The position numbers and the translations under genes were made by a program. 64,000 nucleotides of DNA from assembly GCA_015039315.1 (NCBI GenBank), contig WIDE01000006.1, positions 304,585-368,584 of the forward strand, given 5' to 3'. Shown here piece after piece: positions 33,700 through 48,000 of the stretch; the stretch's first letter is position 1, and every line of letters begins with the position of its first letter. The notes below the pieces were generated by a model. The model saw nothing but the letters and a program-made list of their open reading frames with translations, made no database searches and was not told the origin of the DNA. The DNA comes from Clavulina sp. PMI_390 (Eukaryota > Basidiomycota > Agaricomycetes > Cantharellales > Hydnaceae).

Positions 33700-36600
33700 A
33701 CTAGAATATCCACTTTTGGGCTGTGCGCTTCTCTAGACTTTTTTGTCGTCTTCCCCGAGCTTGCCCGATCACCCTTTCTTGGAGCCTCCTACTCTATTTG
33801 TTTTCGTATTGATTATTATTCGTCGGTCCTGTCGCTCCCGTTTGTCCTTTTTGATCGTCATCAATATTTTCGCTGGTTCATCTCCTTCCACGTGACTGCT
33901 GTCCTCGTTCATTGTGACCTCTCTGATATCAATATTCCCTCTATGAGTACGGCCCGATGTCATATCTTGAGATTGTTTTTCTTGACCAGCAGTGTGACGG
34001 ATAAGGATGATATTGCATGAGTGCCTCGATGAATGTTCAGGAGCTACACGCAAGTTTTGAGGTCTCGTCCCGTTGGGGGCATCTACTTCCAAAAGAGAAT
34101 GCCCTACAATGTTCCCCCTAAGTTATTCCACCGTTTACAGCAATGTCCTAGAGCTTCCTAACTCAGAAATGAGTGCCATCCGCTTCCTCCATTCGATTAC
34201 CCTGTTGGCCCTCAACAGAACTTACCTTCGTCGCCATCGTAGATAATCAGAGAAAATGGCCATTTTCCTCTACAATCAATCTACGTCGATATTATATATT
34301 TAATATAGCCTCATCCTTCGTTATAAATGATTCTGGTCGGCAGAAGACCAGCGAGAGTTCTCCATTTTGCGAGATGTCACAACAAGCGCATTCACCATTT
34401 TACCTGGATTCTTTTCATTGCCGTCGGGGGATTCATTCCTTTTAGAGATGTATGCCGCCCCTTTTATCCCATTCTCCCTGCTGTCCCTCATATTCCAATT
34501 TGATTTCGGACGTCACCCATGCCATTGCGATTAGCTGGATTAGATTTGGCGTGGATGTAACAACGCTAGATCCTTTCCACGTGATGGGGGAGGGGGGGGG
34601 TGCTCGAGATGCCATGAGAAGGAGTCGTGGTGGAGAATATGCCAGAAGCAAACATCAAAGCACCAACAGAGGTGAAGACACATATGGCGAAAGAGGTATA
34701 GACGCTGAGAGAGGGTTGTGGGGAGTTGAATGAGGTAGGTAATAACGGATAATGAGCATTTGTGAAGATGTGCGCTGATGAGGTAAATATTCAAAGAAAC
34801 GAAATACTGAAAGGGAAGTGCTGGTGACGCCAGACTGGCAACTGGTCAGTGCTTCCTCCCATGTCCAGGTATGAGTGAAACAGCATTGAGTAAATCCTGT
34901 GCTTAGATGGGCCCGACAATGATAGTCTATTCAACACTCTTGGAGCTGATTATAGGGTACACCTGATTAATTAATCGACATTAACGCCGGCTGGTGATTT
35001 CTATCACCCTCTTCGAGCCTAGCACTCTTTGAGTTTCATTTTCCTCGAGTCTAGTTTTTCTGTTTTAAGATTACTATCCATCCAGTGCTGGGAGTTCTAT
35101 CGTATCTAACCAAGCTTACTGCTTATATTATCCACACACAAGGCCCATGCGCCGTTTGCTCTTCTGGCCTCATAATCCCATGAGAGGATATGATATTAGC
35201 CCTACGCTCTCTTTAGAATTCCATAGGCTACTTTGCATTAATGTGTCATACATAGTGCGAAACTAGCGGAAAGCCTGTCCCGCTATAAGAATAGAAGCAA
35301 AGGCATGGGTCCAAGACTCATAGTCACGTCGTGTAGACTGACTGGTCTTTGATGAAGGCAGCTCATCCAACCGCTCTCTTCGCATTCAAATAATACATTT
35401 AGAAAGAATTAAATGAATAAGGAGAAAGAATTCAAGGGCCTCTTCCATTCTATTTTCACTCAGAAGAGTATAATACATTTGACAGGTTATCCCGTGTCCA
35501 CCCCCAGACCCCAAACAATTAGAGCTCATGCGTCTAGCGTATGGCACCAAAGCCGCCTCCGACCGTAGAAGTACTATCATCCATCAGCAATTCATGTTAG
35601 GCCTGCCAGCCAGAGGATCAGTGTCTCAACAAGCTCGCAAGCCCCCGCCAATCGTCGATAGGAATAGTCCTCAAAGTAATAATTGTCGCACGCTATGTCA
35701 TCGCAGTCTATGTGTACCCGGACGTCTCAAAAGGGTGGGAGTTCGTAAAGTCCACCGAATGTACCGCGCGCACGAGACACGAATGCGCCGAGGACCGAAC
35801 CGAAGATTACCGACAGAAACGTGGCTCATTGATGAATACTGCGCGCCTGTTGTAACAATGAAGTTGGGAAGGCAATGGTACCAGTCAGAGCATGCGGTAC
35901 GTTTCCCATACCTGAGAACGGAATCGGGGGAGAGCCCGTTGTCGGGTGTTTTGAGAGCAGAAAAATTGACGAAAACACACCTGGTGGCAAAGTTTGAAAT
36001 GGGAATAACCGTGTGGGCAAATGTGGCACTGCTGTTTGATTGGTGACGCGAGGAGCTGGTTGTCCAGAGAGCTACTCGAGCTTCGGAACACTGTTCGCCC
36101 ACGCGAGATCTTCCCATCGGCCATCCAGGACTCAAACGTATTTCGGGAATCTAGAAACTCGATAACGGGGTATCCGAATGGTCAGGAGAAATATTGATAT
36201 TTTGTCGATCGCGTGCAGTGATGTCAAGGGTGTCAACTCCGAAGATGCTTTGCAACGAGCTCGCATGGGAAAGGATGTGCAAGCAGATGGATTGAATACT
36301 CCACTGCCTGAGTCACATCTATCTTCCGATGTTTTGCCCGATTCGCAATTAAGGTCGAGATAGAGCCACACTGTGGGCAAACGCGGAAGAGATGCCATTC
36401 CGGTTGAAGTCTGAGTTCAAACGTGTCTGCCTTACAAGGAATCCCCGCGAGCGCGAGAGAGTAAGCCCACACCATGTTCACCCACGCCACTGCCCTGGCT
36501 TCTCAGACAGCGCTTAATAATGGGACCGTGCGTCCTACGCCGCAGTGCGAATAGTGCAAACATTCGGATCAAAACAATAGCATTGATGGGCTGGCACGGA

Positions 36601-39600
36601 GTGCATCAATAGCTTCCAAATTCTTCAGCTCTTATCGTAAACCAATAAAAAGTTGTCCAACTGAAAGATTAATGATAAGGGTTTATGTGGGCCCAAAGAT
36701 GCTGCGCCACGTGTTGGTATATGCACCGGTCTGACAAGATCTACGCAATGATAACAATAATTCAGTTTTACTTATCTCATTAGCGCGAGAGGACGAGGAG
36801 TTCGTAATGGTCTACTGTGATGAGCTGGAATATTAGGGGCCAAAGCAGAAAGACAACGAAAAGGTTAACATTTCATACTGCGAGAGCAGCTGGCGAGATT
36901 TTTGGGCTGACAGCGGTGAGTTGCATCGAGCCGTGCTGGCTAGCTTGATGTAGCCCAAAAGGACAGTAACAACTTGGGGTGTGTAAGGTTGGTAGAGCTA
37001 GAGATGACTGTTATCAAACCTGGAGGTCTATGACGCCGAGTCGCTGGCTAAATCGTCTGCACCACTCATCTATTAACGACTGGTGGCAAGGCCCCGTAGA
37101 GGTCTTCGAATCCTCCGGCCCTGGAACACATCTATCGACTGAACGAAGGAATAGAGTCACTGGCTCTCTGAACCCTGCAGAGATGGAGTGTCAAAGGGCA
37201 ATGTGTTGAGGTACAGATGTGAAGCTACTAGCAGTGTGTGTTTTGCTTCTTTGCCTATCTTTCAAGCCACATTACCCCTAGAAAAGGCCAATCATGTCCT
37301 CGCAAGAAGGTTGATTAGAAGCAGACCATGGCGGCGGCGTGCTCATACTAAGCGTATTTTTCGATATAATTGGCAGGTGGCTTTTAATGGCGTTTGACAG
37401 AGTGTCAGCAAAATTGCTGAGAGCATTTTCCAGCCTCATCGTTCGCGGGTCATCACCGTAATATTAGCAGCGACTTGGAGGTCATCTGTGCCCACCATGG
37501 GAGGAATCAGAGCGGATGATATCACCAGCGAGAAGGTACGAGCACAAACGAGGCACCAATCAATCTCTCGCAATGCAATGACTCACTGGTGATAAGATTC
37601 GCTAGCTGAATATGAGGATCACGCCAGAGCGGGAACCGATCGTCCCGAATCCGAGCGCGCATCCACTCACTAGCCTGGGTGACGAATGGCGTCTTGCGAA
37701 CACACGCATGCGCGCGCATCGTCAACGCCACCGCACCGCGAAACGCTCACAGCCAGCTCACATCTCCGATCCTAACCAGTGCCTCCGGCATGCGCGAGGG
37801 AGAATGATCCAAAGGAAGCTCAAAACACAGAAAGGGACGCCTTTGATAGCCATCCAGGTTGGCTGTGTAATCCATTGATTGGTACCAACACTGATGTCGC
37901 AAGAGCGTGAGCGTGTGACAGAAGATGAGGCCCGTCCTGAACACCGTAGCAGCCTTGTTCAGCCAGAGTATTCTGCAATAGCGTCTAACTGTTACCGTGA
38001 CAGAATGCGTGTACACTATTTGCCGTAACCTCTCTGGCGGCGGTGTGTGCGTGTGGGTGAGTGCGCTCCAAAAATGGCCCTGTTCCTGAGCCAAGGAAGA
38101 AATTCCAAGAAACGAAGGAGGGAGTAAGCGCTCAAATCAGCCCGCCGGTATTAGACGGTCATTGGCATGAGTGGACCGCAGTACGGAAGAGCCGAAAAGA
38201 AAGTCTCCATGAGAGGGAAACATCCCACGTATCTGAAGTGATAACAAAGAAGAGAAGAGTAGTTTGTAAGACCATTTCTTCGCGCGCGGACTGTTGGTAT
38301 CCATCACCATTTGGCAATAACTCGGGCAGTGAACCCCCTGATGACCGAGTTGGATTGCCTCGGTGGTTGGCGTACGCAGCGCGCTCTCCCGCTTCTGTGC
38401 GGCGGGTGGCGTGGTCGAGATCGCCAGTGGCTTGCTGGCTTGAAGGAAGGTTCGGCTATGGCAGCACTAACATCGCGTCGTACCACTGTAACAGAGGTAT
38501 TAGAGTAGACTCCACGCAATAGTAATATTGATGATGTTGATTCAAGTTGGCGGTGGTGGCGGGAAATGGCTCACGATAATACCGAATCCTCCACCAAAAC
38601 TCGAGAGGCCGGTAATCGAATCGATCGGATCGTATCAGAAAAAACTTACTTGATCTGCCTGCTCCTATTACTTGGTGCGGCGGTGGGCGGCTTCATGTCC
38701 ATGTAAAGAGAGCGAGTGGCTGGCTAGGTTTGACACCATTATGAGCATTACGAGAGAAGGGTGGCAATGAGAGAAAGCATCAAAGGAAGAAGCGGCCCAG
38801 TCGACAATAATGATAATGTTCTTAGAGACTCGCACACCCTGCGCGCGCACGACGACTGGCTGGTATTGTACTACCGAGGGCCGGGCCCGTTGCGACGAGA
38901 GCTCATGGTCGAGGGTACTAGGAATAACCGAGCCGGGGACTTACCCATTGAAGCCGGGATTAGCAAAATTCAGCGGAGGGTTTCGGACGGAAGCTCTCCT
39001 TAATGATGCGAAAGATGGGTGATGGGTGCGACGATGGTTTCAAGAAGAAAGAACCGCGCAAGAAACGAGGGAACGGAAAGTCGGACTCATCACTCATTGG
39101 TCATCACTGCTGTCCGTCCAGGGCAAGTACCCTGGGATGATTCATCAAGTATGCGTGCATGAATCATAACAGGCTCTAATGAGACTTGATGTATGCATCA
39201 ACAGTAACCGACCATCGGGAATTACTATGAGATCAGTTGAGTTGTCTTCGAGAGCCGTCCCAGAAGCAGCTAAACATGACCACAATAGGCTGTAGGGTAA
39301 TAGAGCGACCAAATGTCGGAGGAGAAGGGGAGTAGCGATGTATGCGTAGAGGGAATTATGAAATGCATGATCCGAGACGTCGCTCTTCGGAGCCCCCATA
39401 CGCGGTCGATACGTTATATTGCGCTGCATCGCATCGTATCGTCCACGACCATGTAGGCCTGATTGATGGATTGATGGGCTCGAGGCTGCGTATTATTACG
39501 CGCCCATCTGACCTGGAGCGTTCCTGGAGCTAGCTAAGACGGGGGGCGCGCTTCATTGATGGATATACATCGATTGGTACGGCAGCGGCGGCTTAACCTT

Positions 39601-42600
39601 AGGAGTAGTATACCCTGCGGAGAGAATGTGGCTGCTGGAGTGGATCGACGGAGAGCGGCTGGATGCATTGGCTGGCTGGAGAGCGGGGTTTGGATACAGT
39701 AGGATGGCTTGGTCGAGTTAGCTCGAGCGGCGCAGCCCTGCATCGACCCAATAGTCAAAGCACATACGGGGTTTTCCAGTGAAATGACGGAGGCGGCGAG
39801 TAGGATAGATGTGTGGGTGGGGGAGGGACAATGAATGAAGTTTCCTACATGGCGGAGTGACCAAGGAGGACATGAAGTGATTTGAGACGCCGACTCGAGG
39901 ACGGACAGTTTATGGCTCATTATCGTCATCAATGGAATTGGGATAAAATATTCATGCCGGTAGACAGATAGAAAGCAGCGCGACGCGACAGGACCAAAAG
40001 AGGAGGCTTCGTAAAATAGATTAATTTATGCCAGAGATCTCATTGGTGCAAGGTGAACTGAAATGAGCCAATTGGAATGAGTTCGACGGTAGGCGAGATG
40101 AGAGGAGAGTAACAGTCAAATTACTCAAGATTGGAGGTAATGATGGAATTCACCCTATGTTAGACCGACAGGTGGATGTGATGATCAGCCAAGGCGTTCA
40201 TTCGTGCTATGGAGTGAGGCAATTTGGATGAATTGATGCTGAAGGGACCACACGACCCCGTCCATCGCCATCGGCTGTTACGAGACAGATTGGAAGTCAA
40301 CTGGATACGGTATGAAGTCGTCAGGGGGATCAGAAGAAGAACGTAGAGGCGGTTGATGACGGAAAGAGATGAACGAGCTGTGTTGCAGGGATACAGCTAG
40401 GAGAACGACCATGATTGGACGAAAAGAAAACGAAATAGAGAGCAAGTGACCTCCACCACCAGCTCCAGGACATCAAAACTATGTTTGGATCCGAATCGAA
40501 CTTGGCAAGGCGATGTTGAGAAAAGGTCTCGGGCGGCTTCATGGATTTTCGCCTCCCGCCCTGTCTAGCTGTCAAGTGGTCAATCATGACGTGTTACAAC
40601 ACCACGCATCTATCCAACTATGATCAAACCAATGCCCGCACCCAGTCACCGATGCTCCTTGTGCGACTTTCCACTCGCAAGCTCCGGCATTACAGACGCG
40701 AGGCGCTGTATGGAAGGAACAATAGCAAAAGAGCGAAGCGAAGCGAGAAACCGGATGATCAGCGATCAGCGCGGCTCGGCTCAAGAGATGAGATGAGAGG
40801 AAGGGGGAGCAACGATAATGACAGTGATAGTGTTGATTCAGGGTGAAGTGATATCAGATAGCGGAGTGGACGGTTTCATTGTTGGCGCAATAGGGTCGAA
40901 TGAGATTGGGAAGGCCGACGTTATCGAGATATCGATGCTGCTTGGTTTTCGATTCGATTTGAATTCGGGGACGGACATGGATTGGATTTCGCTCGCTCCA
41001 GAACATACGTCACGGTCGGAGACAGAGTGGTGAGACGGTGACGGCAACAGCAGCAGCTGTAGAGAGATAACAGAGAAGATGAGGAAGAGGGAGGAAGACA
41101 TAGTCGCTGTCATCGTGATAGGCATAGACGCGGCATGAAGGAAGGATGGAGAGGGGTTCTAGGCTCTTTCTCTTCTTTCCCTATCATCGCGGTCCGCAGA
41201 CCCTCAATTGACAGGGACTCGTGGCTCTGCCCGCAGCGCGCGCAAGAATCCACACACACGCGGACGAACAGTTAGTACACCAAAAGGAAAAAAGAATCTC
41301 GCGCCTTATCGTCATCCACCCATTGGATGGGTCATCATCTTTCTTGCCTAGTTGGGAAAGTTCACTTCAAAACCTCTTGGTTTCTGCCTGTCCATTCGTT
41401 AATCATCGTCATCATCATGAAGAAAAGAAGCAGTGTGGTTTTAAGGAGTCACCCGCTCCAACTGAGCGCTCCAGAGGCAATTCCAGTTTGTAGAGCCGAA
41501 CCCGTCGTTTTACATTTGATCAGAGCGCGTCGGTGGCGGGGGTCCTAAGCGTTAGAAGCCACAGTTCCAAAGTGCATATTCATACGGAGAGCACCCTCGG
41601 CAGTCTATGCCCAGAGCCAGATGCAATCGAAGATGATTCTCTGGTACAGGAGACCGAGCGTTGATAGATAGATATGTCATGGATAGCACAGCGCAGCTGG
41701 ACGTGGATGTGTGGATGGAGGAACCCAAACTAGACCGGAGGCTCCAATGCCGAGGGACCCCCCACGATTCGGTGCGCGAGGGCGCACAACACGAGAAGTG
41801 TTCGCGCGCCGCCACAAAAAAAAGAATGTGCGCCCTTTTCTTGGTTACTGATTTCCCATCGCTTACTTTTTTTTCTCTTTCTTGCCAATGCCGTGTGTTG
41901 TGTTTTACCCGTAGAACAGCAACAAAAGCCATCGGCCCAGCGCGGAGTGGGAGAAAAATGGGTACACACACGGGGGCCTCTATAGGGCGTATGGTTTCCT
42001 GGATTTGTGACAAGCGGGGGGGCGGAGATTAGAGATGTGTGATGAAATGAAGGGAGATTAGGGATTGATATGATAAGATGGGAGAGAGATTTGAGAAAAG
42101 TGTATTGGATTGGGTGGATCAACAGTTTCGCACGGGTCGCACGCACGGTGGTCTGATGGCTTGGTAGGTGGCTGGCGGAGGAGGAAGAGAAAAAGCCACA
42201 CGCACAGTTAGTTACGGAGGAGGTAAGCAATTGACCGGGGGAACTCCCATCCATACATTTGCTACTACTACTTAGTACTATTACCATGATTAGTATTATT
42301 ATTATGGAGCGGGGGAGAGAGAGATGACTGCGAGCAAAGTGGGGAGGGGTGAAAGTGTATATCGCGCATGGACATTGGACTGCGGGCAAGAACTGAGTGC
42401 ATAATGGTAATTGATCATCATCATTACTATTAGGCGATCGCGGGTAGGGTAGGGCGAGCTTGTTTTTTTTCTTGACCGCACAATAGAAACGACTCATAGG
42501 TGACAAGCGTGGAGACAATGGAAGGTATCGGAGCGTGGGTGCAAGTAAGGGCAGAGAGAGACAGGCGATGATGGATCGGTCCCACAGTCCGTGTTCTGAC

Positions 42601-43535
42601 TAGGACGCGCGCGGGCTTCGCACACAGTCAGGGTGCGATATGATCGAAGGGACAGAGCCCATGCGACAGCGGCCCACGCACAGCAACGTGGTTCTCTGTA
42701 CTCATTCGACCTATCAATTCGCGATCGAATAGGATGGCTCATTTGCAAGCCAATGAAAGGCCAGGAAATGTAAGAGCGCTATAGTGAGAAAAGTGAGGGT
42801 TAGCAAGAAAAATGATAACGGGTGGATGTGTCCGGGTTCGATACATCGGAGTAGTTGATGCGATTGCGATATTTGCTATGCGCATGCACGAATGGATGAA
42901 TCGATGCATGGACGGGATGGATGACAGAGAGTTGCCAGAGGGTTGTTGCTCTGCCGGCATCTATTGACAAGGTACTGCTACATCGTTCACAGGAGGGAAG
43001 GGGGGATGGAGGAGTCGTCAGAGGAGACACAGAGCACACCCACACACCCACAGGCGCCCACGGCGGAAAGTTGGAAACCAATATAATTTCGGTCAAATGT
43101 GCGCGAGAGAAGAGCGATGGGTTCCATAGAGCTCTCATGGAGAGCTAGGACGAGAAAGTAATAACCAGAAAATTATAGAGCGCGTCGGAGAGAGAAAAAA
43201 ATAATAATACAGTGAGTGAGAGATATGTGAAATGAATAGAAATGGACGATTATAGCCGGCGCTCATCTCCCGTGGGCCCTGAGAATCCCACTCTACTTGC
43301 CATATCATTCAGTCAATTCAACTCAATTCAGGTTCTATTCAACTCAGTTTTACTCAATGCCCGTCAAGTCGAGGGCTAAAGAGCCCACTAGTATCAATTC
43401 AGTTGCTAGCATCGCGGCTCGCCTACTTAAACGCACCCGTCCTGCCCCTCCTCAAACCCCATCCTCACCACTCCTCCTCCTCCTCCTCTCCTCTCCTCTA
43501 CTCCCAGCTCATCCTCACTCACACTACCGCTCGCA
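33700..43535. other. Long gene-poor region (about 9.8 kb)
   Basis: I find no ORF with a recognisable domain or a consistent splice path on either strand. 33700-34450 is T-rich, probably the TFIIS 3' UTR and beyond. 38000-43200 is purine-rich on the + strand with many GATGGA, GGAGAGA and ACACAC stretches. The longest frame (42518-41730, minus, 262 aa) is low-complexity Ser/His/Pro sequence. 43300-43370 carries a TCAATTCAACTCAATTCAGG-type imperfect repeat just upstream of the desaturase, followed by a CTCCTCCTC leader. Confidence 0.4.
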
Positions 43536-45059
43536 ATGGCTGCCGTGCAGTCGAAGAAGTACAATGAGGATAACCTCCCTCAGTTCACCCCCATGCCGTG
43601 AGTCGCCCACTGCCCTCGCTTCTGAGGAACAGCCCCCCCTCATACTTTCCCTCCCCTCCCTCTTCCTCACTCTAGATGGTCGCTCGGTGAAATCCGTGCT
43701 GCTATCCCGGCCAAGTTCTTCGTCCGTGATACCAACCGCGGCCTCTACTTCATGGCCCGCGACTTTGTCATTGGTGCCATCTTCTGGTACATGGCCACCT
43801 TCATCGACCCCTTCTGCAAGACCGAGTCTCTCCGCCAGCAGCTCACCCCTGTTGGTGCCGAGACCGCTCGCTGGGCTCTTTGGTGTGCCTACTGGTGGGT
43901 CCAGGGCTTGAACTTCACTGGTATCTGGGTCATTGGTCACGAGGTACGTACAACAACCTTCGAGGGCGTCAAACATGATCTGCCCCCGCCTCGGTCGATG
44001 ACCACGGATGCTAATTGTTTCTCGCTCTCGCGTTTTATCTAGGCTGGTCACGGTGCCTTCTCTGCCAACCGCACTGTCTGCGACATTGTCGGCTTTGTCA
44101 CCCACACCCTCATGTGGACCCCCTACTTCTCCTGGCGCATCTCCCACCACCGTCACCACTCCAACCACGCCTCCATGGAGAAGGATGAGGTCTACGTCCC
44201 CATCACTCGTGGCGACTACGGCATCCCTGAGCTCCCCAATGACCAGATTGACTGGGAGGTAAGCCCCACTTTTTCCTCAATTTGCATTCCGATGCCACTC
44301 AATTTCGAATCGTCCGCCCAAAACACGATGCTGACTGTCTGCTCTTTTACCTCATTACAGCACTACTTCGGTGACACCCCCATCTACACGCTATTCATGC
44401 TCGTCCGCCAGCAGGTCCTTGCCTTCCCCGCCTACCTCCTCTTCAACGTCTCGGGCAACAAGTCGTACCCCAAGTGGACCAACCACTTCGACCCCAACTC
44501 GGTCCTCTTCAACCCCTCCCAGCGCAACGCCGTCATTGCCTCCAACCTCGGCATCTTCGCCATGATCTGGGCCGTCACCTACTCCTCCACCATCTGGGGC
44601 ACCAGCGAGGTCCTCAAGTACTACTTCATCCCCTGGCTCTGCGTCTCCCACTGGTTCATCATGATCACCTACCTCCACCACACCGACAAGCGTCTCCCTC
44701 ACTACCGCAAGGGCGAGTGGTCCTTCCAGCGTGGCGCTGCCTGCACCGTCGATCGTCCCTTCCTCGGATGGCAAGGTCGCTTCTTCCTCCACGATGTCGC
44801 CCACTACCACGTCGTCCACCACTTCTTCCCCCAGATGCCCTTCTACCACGGTGAGGAGGCCACTCAGTACCTCAAGGGCTTCATCGGCGAGCACTACGCT
44901 TACGATGACCGCAACCCCTTCGTCGCTCTCTGGGAGTCTTACAACGACTGCCAGTTCGTCGAGGATGAGGGCGAGATCGTCTTCTACCGCGACAAGAAGG
45001 GTGTCGCCGTCAAGCGTCCCGCTGACAAGTGGTACATCAAGAACAAGATCAACTCTTAA
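43536..45059 (+). CDS. Delta-12 fatty acid desaturase (oleate to linoleate)
   Basis: Four exons, 43536-43597, 43676-43943, 44043-44258 and 44361-45059, giving 414 aa. The three His boxes of the membrane di-iron desaturases are present: HEAGHGAFS (split by intron 2 after HE), HHRHH and HVVHHFF. N-terminal WSLGEIRAAIP and the hydrophobic pairs FVIGAIFWYMATFIDPF and AVIASNLGIFAMIWAV fit the FAD2/Ole2-type fold. The enzyme works in the ER membrane and inserts the second double bond in oleoyl lipids, using cytochrome b5 electrons. Codon use is strongly C-biased (CTC, TAC, CAC), as expected for a highly expressed gene. Delta-12 rather than omega-3 activity is a family-level inference. Confidence 0.93.
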
Positions 45060-48000
45060 ATCATTAGTTGATCTGCTCTGCTCCCTCCCCTTAAACATCA
45101 TCCGCCCCGCTTTCCTTCATGACTGCATGACTTGCTTCTTCTCATAGCATCTTTGACTGGGTAGTAGAATTTCGTAGCAGTTTCCTTCCTCCCGTTGGCT
45201 AGCTGTGCTTGCTTCTTTATTTCCCTCAATCCACCCCCCTCAGCTGGTATTGGTCAGATGTCGCTCCTCCTCCTCTTCCCTCCTTTCATCCGTGCTTTTG
45301 TGTTCCGCCTATAGAAAACGCGCATCTGTTCCTTACTTGCTCAAATCTCAATATATTGGAGCATTTGTATCATCTCAAAAAAACCTCTTATCGTGTGTGC
45401 CTCCTTGTGTGATAGACTTCTGAGTTTGGCTCGCTCTTGCCTTGTCTTGTCTGGATCATCGAGTCTCCATAATTCGGCTCTGACCGCGCTCGGCTTCTTC
45501 TCAATGAACTTGGCCCACTAATTTTGGAGGAGCTTCCATTGACAGCTTTGCCCTCGTTCGTGATAAGAGGAGACAATTGTAATTCAGGACTTCCGTCGCT
45601 GAGTCTCCCACTCAACGGCCAGAGACTCCCAGCCCTGTGGTGCAATCGGTCGTGCGTGTATACATACAGGGCTCTCAACTCCGATTCGACAAGTACATCT
45701 AGGGCGATCCCACCTTATCGATTGCACGCGCGTTCTATCCATAGTAACTGTCATCTGTCAAGATCTGTATTCCCTCTATCTTGCATGGAGTAGAGTTCTA
45801 CAAGTGCGCAGTATTCGGTTAAGTAAGTAAGGGACAGGGCGGTGAGGGAGTGAGTGAGTGCGAAGCTCCTATGCGCCCGCGCGCGCACGATTACACACGC
45901 ACTTGGAGAAGTTCGACATTCCCAAGCCCACACAACGGGGACGGAGTACGATAATGATAATAACGAGAGCCCCCCCTCCTTCGCCAAATGAGAAAATAGG
46001 GAGCCAATCGACAGTCAGGGCGAGCAGTTTATAATATCCCACACATGTCCGGCGCACACACACCGGCAAGGCGACACGCCACGCCTTTGGAACCCAAAGC
46101 ATCCAGTCACACACCAAAAAAATAGAAATAGAAATACTTCGAACGTGTGGCTCCACGCACGCGGGTTATCGTTATCGGGTTCAGGGTGGAGAAAGGGTCT
46201 TTTCGCTTTCCCTCTGAATCCTCTCATCGATAGGGCGAGTCTGTCCGTCCGTCCGCCCGTCCATTTGACTTTTGACAGGCCACGTTTTGACGGAGATTAA
46301 GAACGTGGAGGATCAAGAGTCTAGACTTTTGATCAAGCACCTTGTGCTAGGCAGCACACTTGGCGTGCCGAGCTATAGAGCGCAGAGCCAATAGCGAAGA
46401 CCAGCAACTCACTCAGCACATGCATCGCTACCAGGGATTGCCAACTGAACCGAACCGGCTCACGGGATGAGTCTTTTCCCCGAGCGCGAGAAGATAGAAA
46501 GGTGAGACGTCAACTTTGCACAAAAGAATGCGCCACGCATGAATCATTGAATTGCCCTAATCTTGTTACTTATTCATTGATAATCGAGGGAGAGCAGCTG
46601 TCGCCATCCAATCGTAATCGTCGTCGCAATCACCATCCATCGGAGGAAACGATCATGCAGGGAAATAAAATAACAAAAAAGTAGAATTGAGCGGTTTGGC
46701 CATTCATTCGTCGTGAATCCAATTTAGCATGCGGGCTCCAAGCCACCGCGCATCTATCATTGATTTGAATCAGGGAACAAGAGACGACGCGAGAGAGCGA
46801 GAGACAGCGAAACGGTTCGGTGGGTGTGAGTGCAACGACAAAAAGATGCCCGGTATGATTCGGGCGGCGGTGAAAGGGCAAAGGCGGGGAGAGTTGTGTG
46901 GGATGATATGAGTTGCCGATGTGAAGAGAACGAAAGATAGAACCCAGACAGAGTATTGCCAGATCAAGCCAAGCGTTGGTGGCGATGGTACGATTTCTCG
47001 CTCCAAGACGAACGCGTGAAGAGCACTATTGGCCCGCGTATGGAGTGTAGGTGTTGGCTGGATTGCGGCAATAGGTGAAATGGGTCGTTCCGGATCTTGA
47101 GGATCAGCGAGTTACATGAAGGATAATGAACAGCCAAGCGATGCAGTAGTGTGGTGCGTGTGTGTACAGCAAGAGAAGAGCGCAAGCGGCGGAGCTTATG
47201 ATGGCGTGGAGACACACCGACCATTGGTGTCCTTGTGGAGGCGGTCGGAAGGAACTTGTAGGCTGGGAAGGCTGATGATTGTGGCGTAGAGCAGCCCATG
47301 ACCCAAGAACCGATCTTCTAGCAGAATGGACGTCATTAGAATCCATGTTAAACTGACCAGAGAGGCAAAACATTTCAATGACGCCTCGAGGCAAGTTGTC
47401 ATCCAGCGGCGCGTCCCGTCACAGATCTGGTCACGAACGAAGTTGCCGGAATTACCATTTCTGGTAATGGCAACTCATGTTATGGCACTGGAGATAGAGA
47501 AAGCGAATCAGTTACGATTGTGTCCTAGCACTCAGAACTAAGACCAGTGAATACCTGCACCAAGGAGGAAGAGAAGACGGAGCGATCCGCGTCGGGCAGG
47601 GAAGGCCTAGGATCTCATGGGCGCTCGGAACCGAATTTGCGACACACAACGGCAAGAAGCGCGGCAGCAGTCGGCACAACTCTGAATTCCAAGGCGATTT
47701 TCGAAACTTTATGAAGCCTTGTCGTGTATCCTCCTGTGGACAGGCACAGGCACAAGCGTTGCCAAGTCGGAGACATGTTGTGAGCTCTAAACGTTTGATA
47801 GACTAACCCAGATGCAATCGGACTTCCTCAGAGTTTTGAACCCACCTGTCGCTAAGGGGAGTGAGTGACTAGTGGAGCCATGAGCGAGATGAGCGGAGTG
47901 TACGCGTGCATAGATCGGGCAAGAACCAACAAACCTGGTGCACTGAAATGACATGATCAGATCCAGACGGGCTTGGAGGCCCTGCGCTTCTTGACATGCT

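Noticed and set aside
35528..36046. 172-aa ORF in the gene-poor region
   Set aside because: Arg-rich random-like sequence without domain, signal or codon bias; overlaps equally long frames on the other strand.
37081..37130. tRNA-like T-arm (tcttcgaatcctc)
   Set aside because: The stem does not pair fully, and no matching acceptor, D-arm or anticodon arm lies upstream.
41730..42518. 262-aa minus-strand ORF in the gene-poor region
   Set aside because: Low-complexity Ser/His/Pro composition from purine-rich repeats on the other strand; no domain, no codon bias, no splice partners.
44391..45101. 236-aa ORF antisense to the desaturase
   Set aside because: Shadow of a strongly C-biased coding exon: Val/Glu/Gly-rich and without its own signals.
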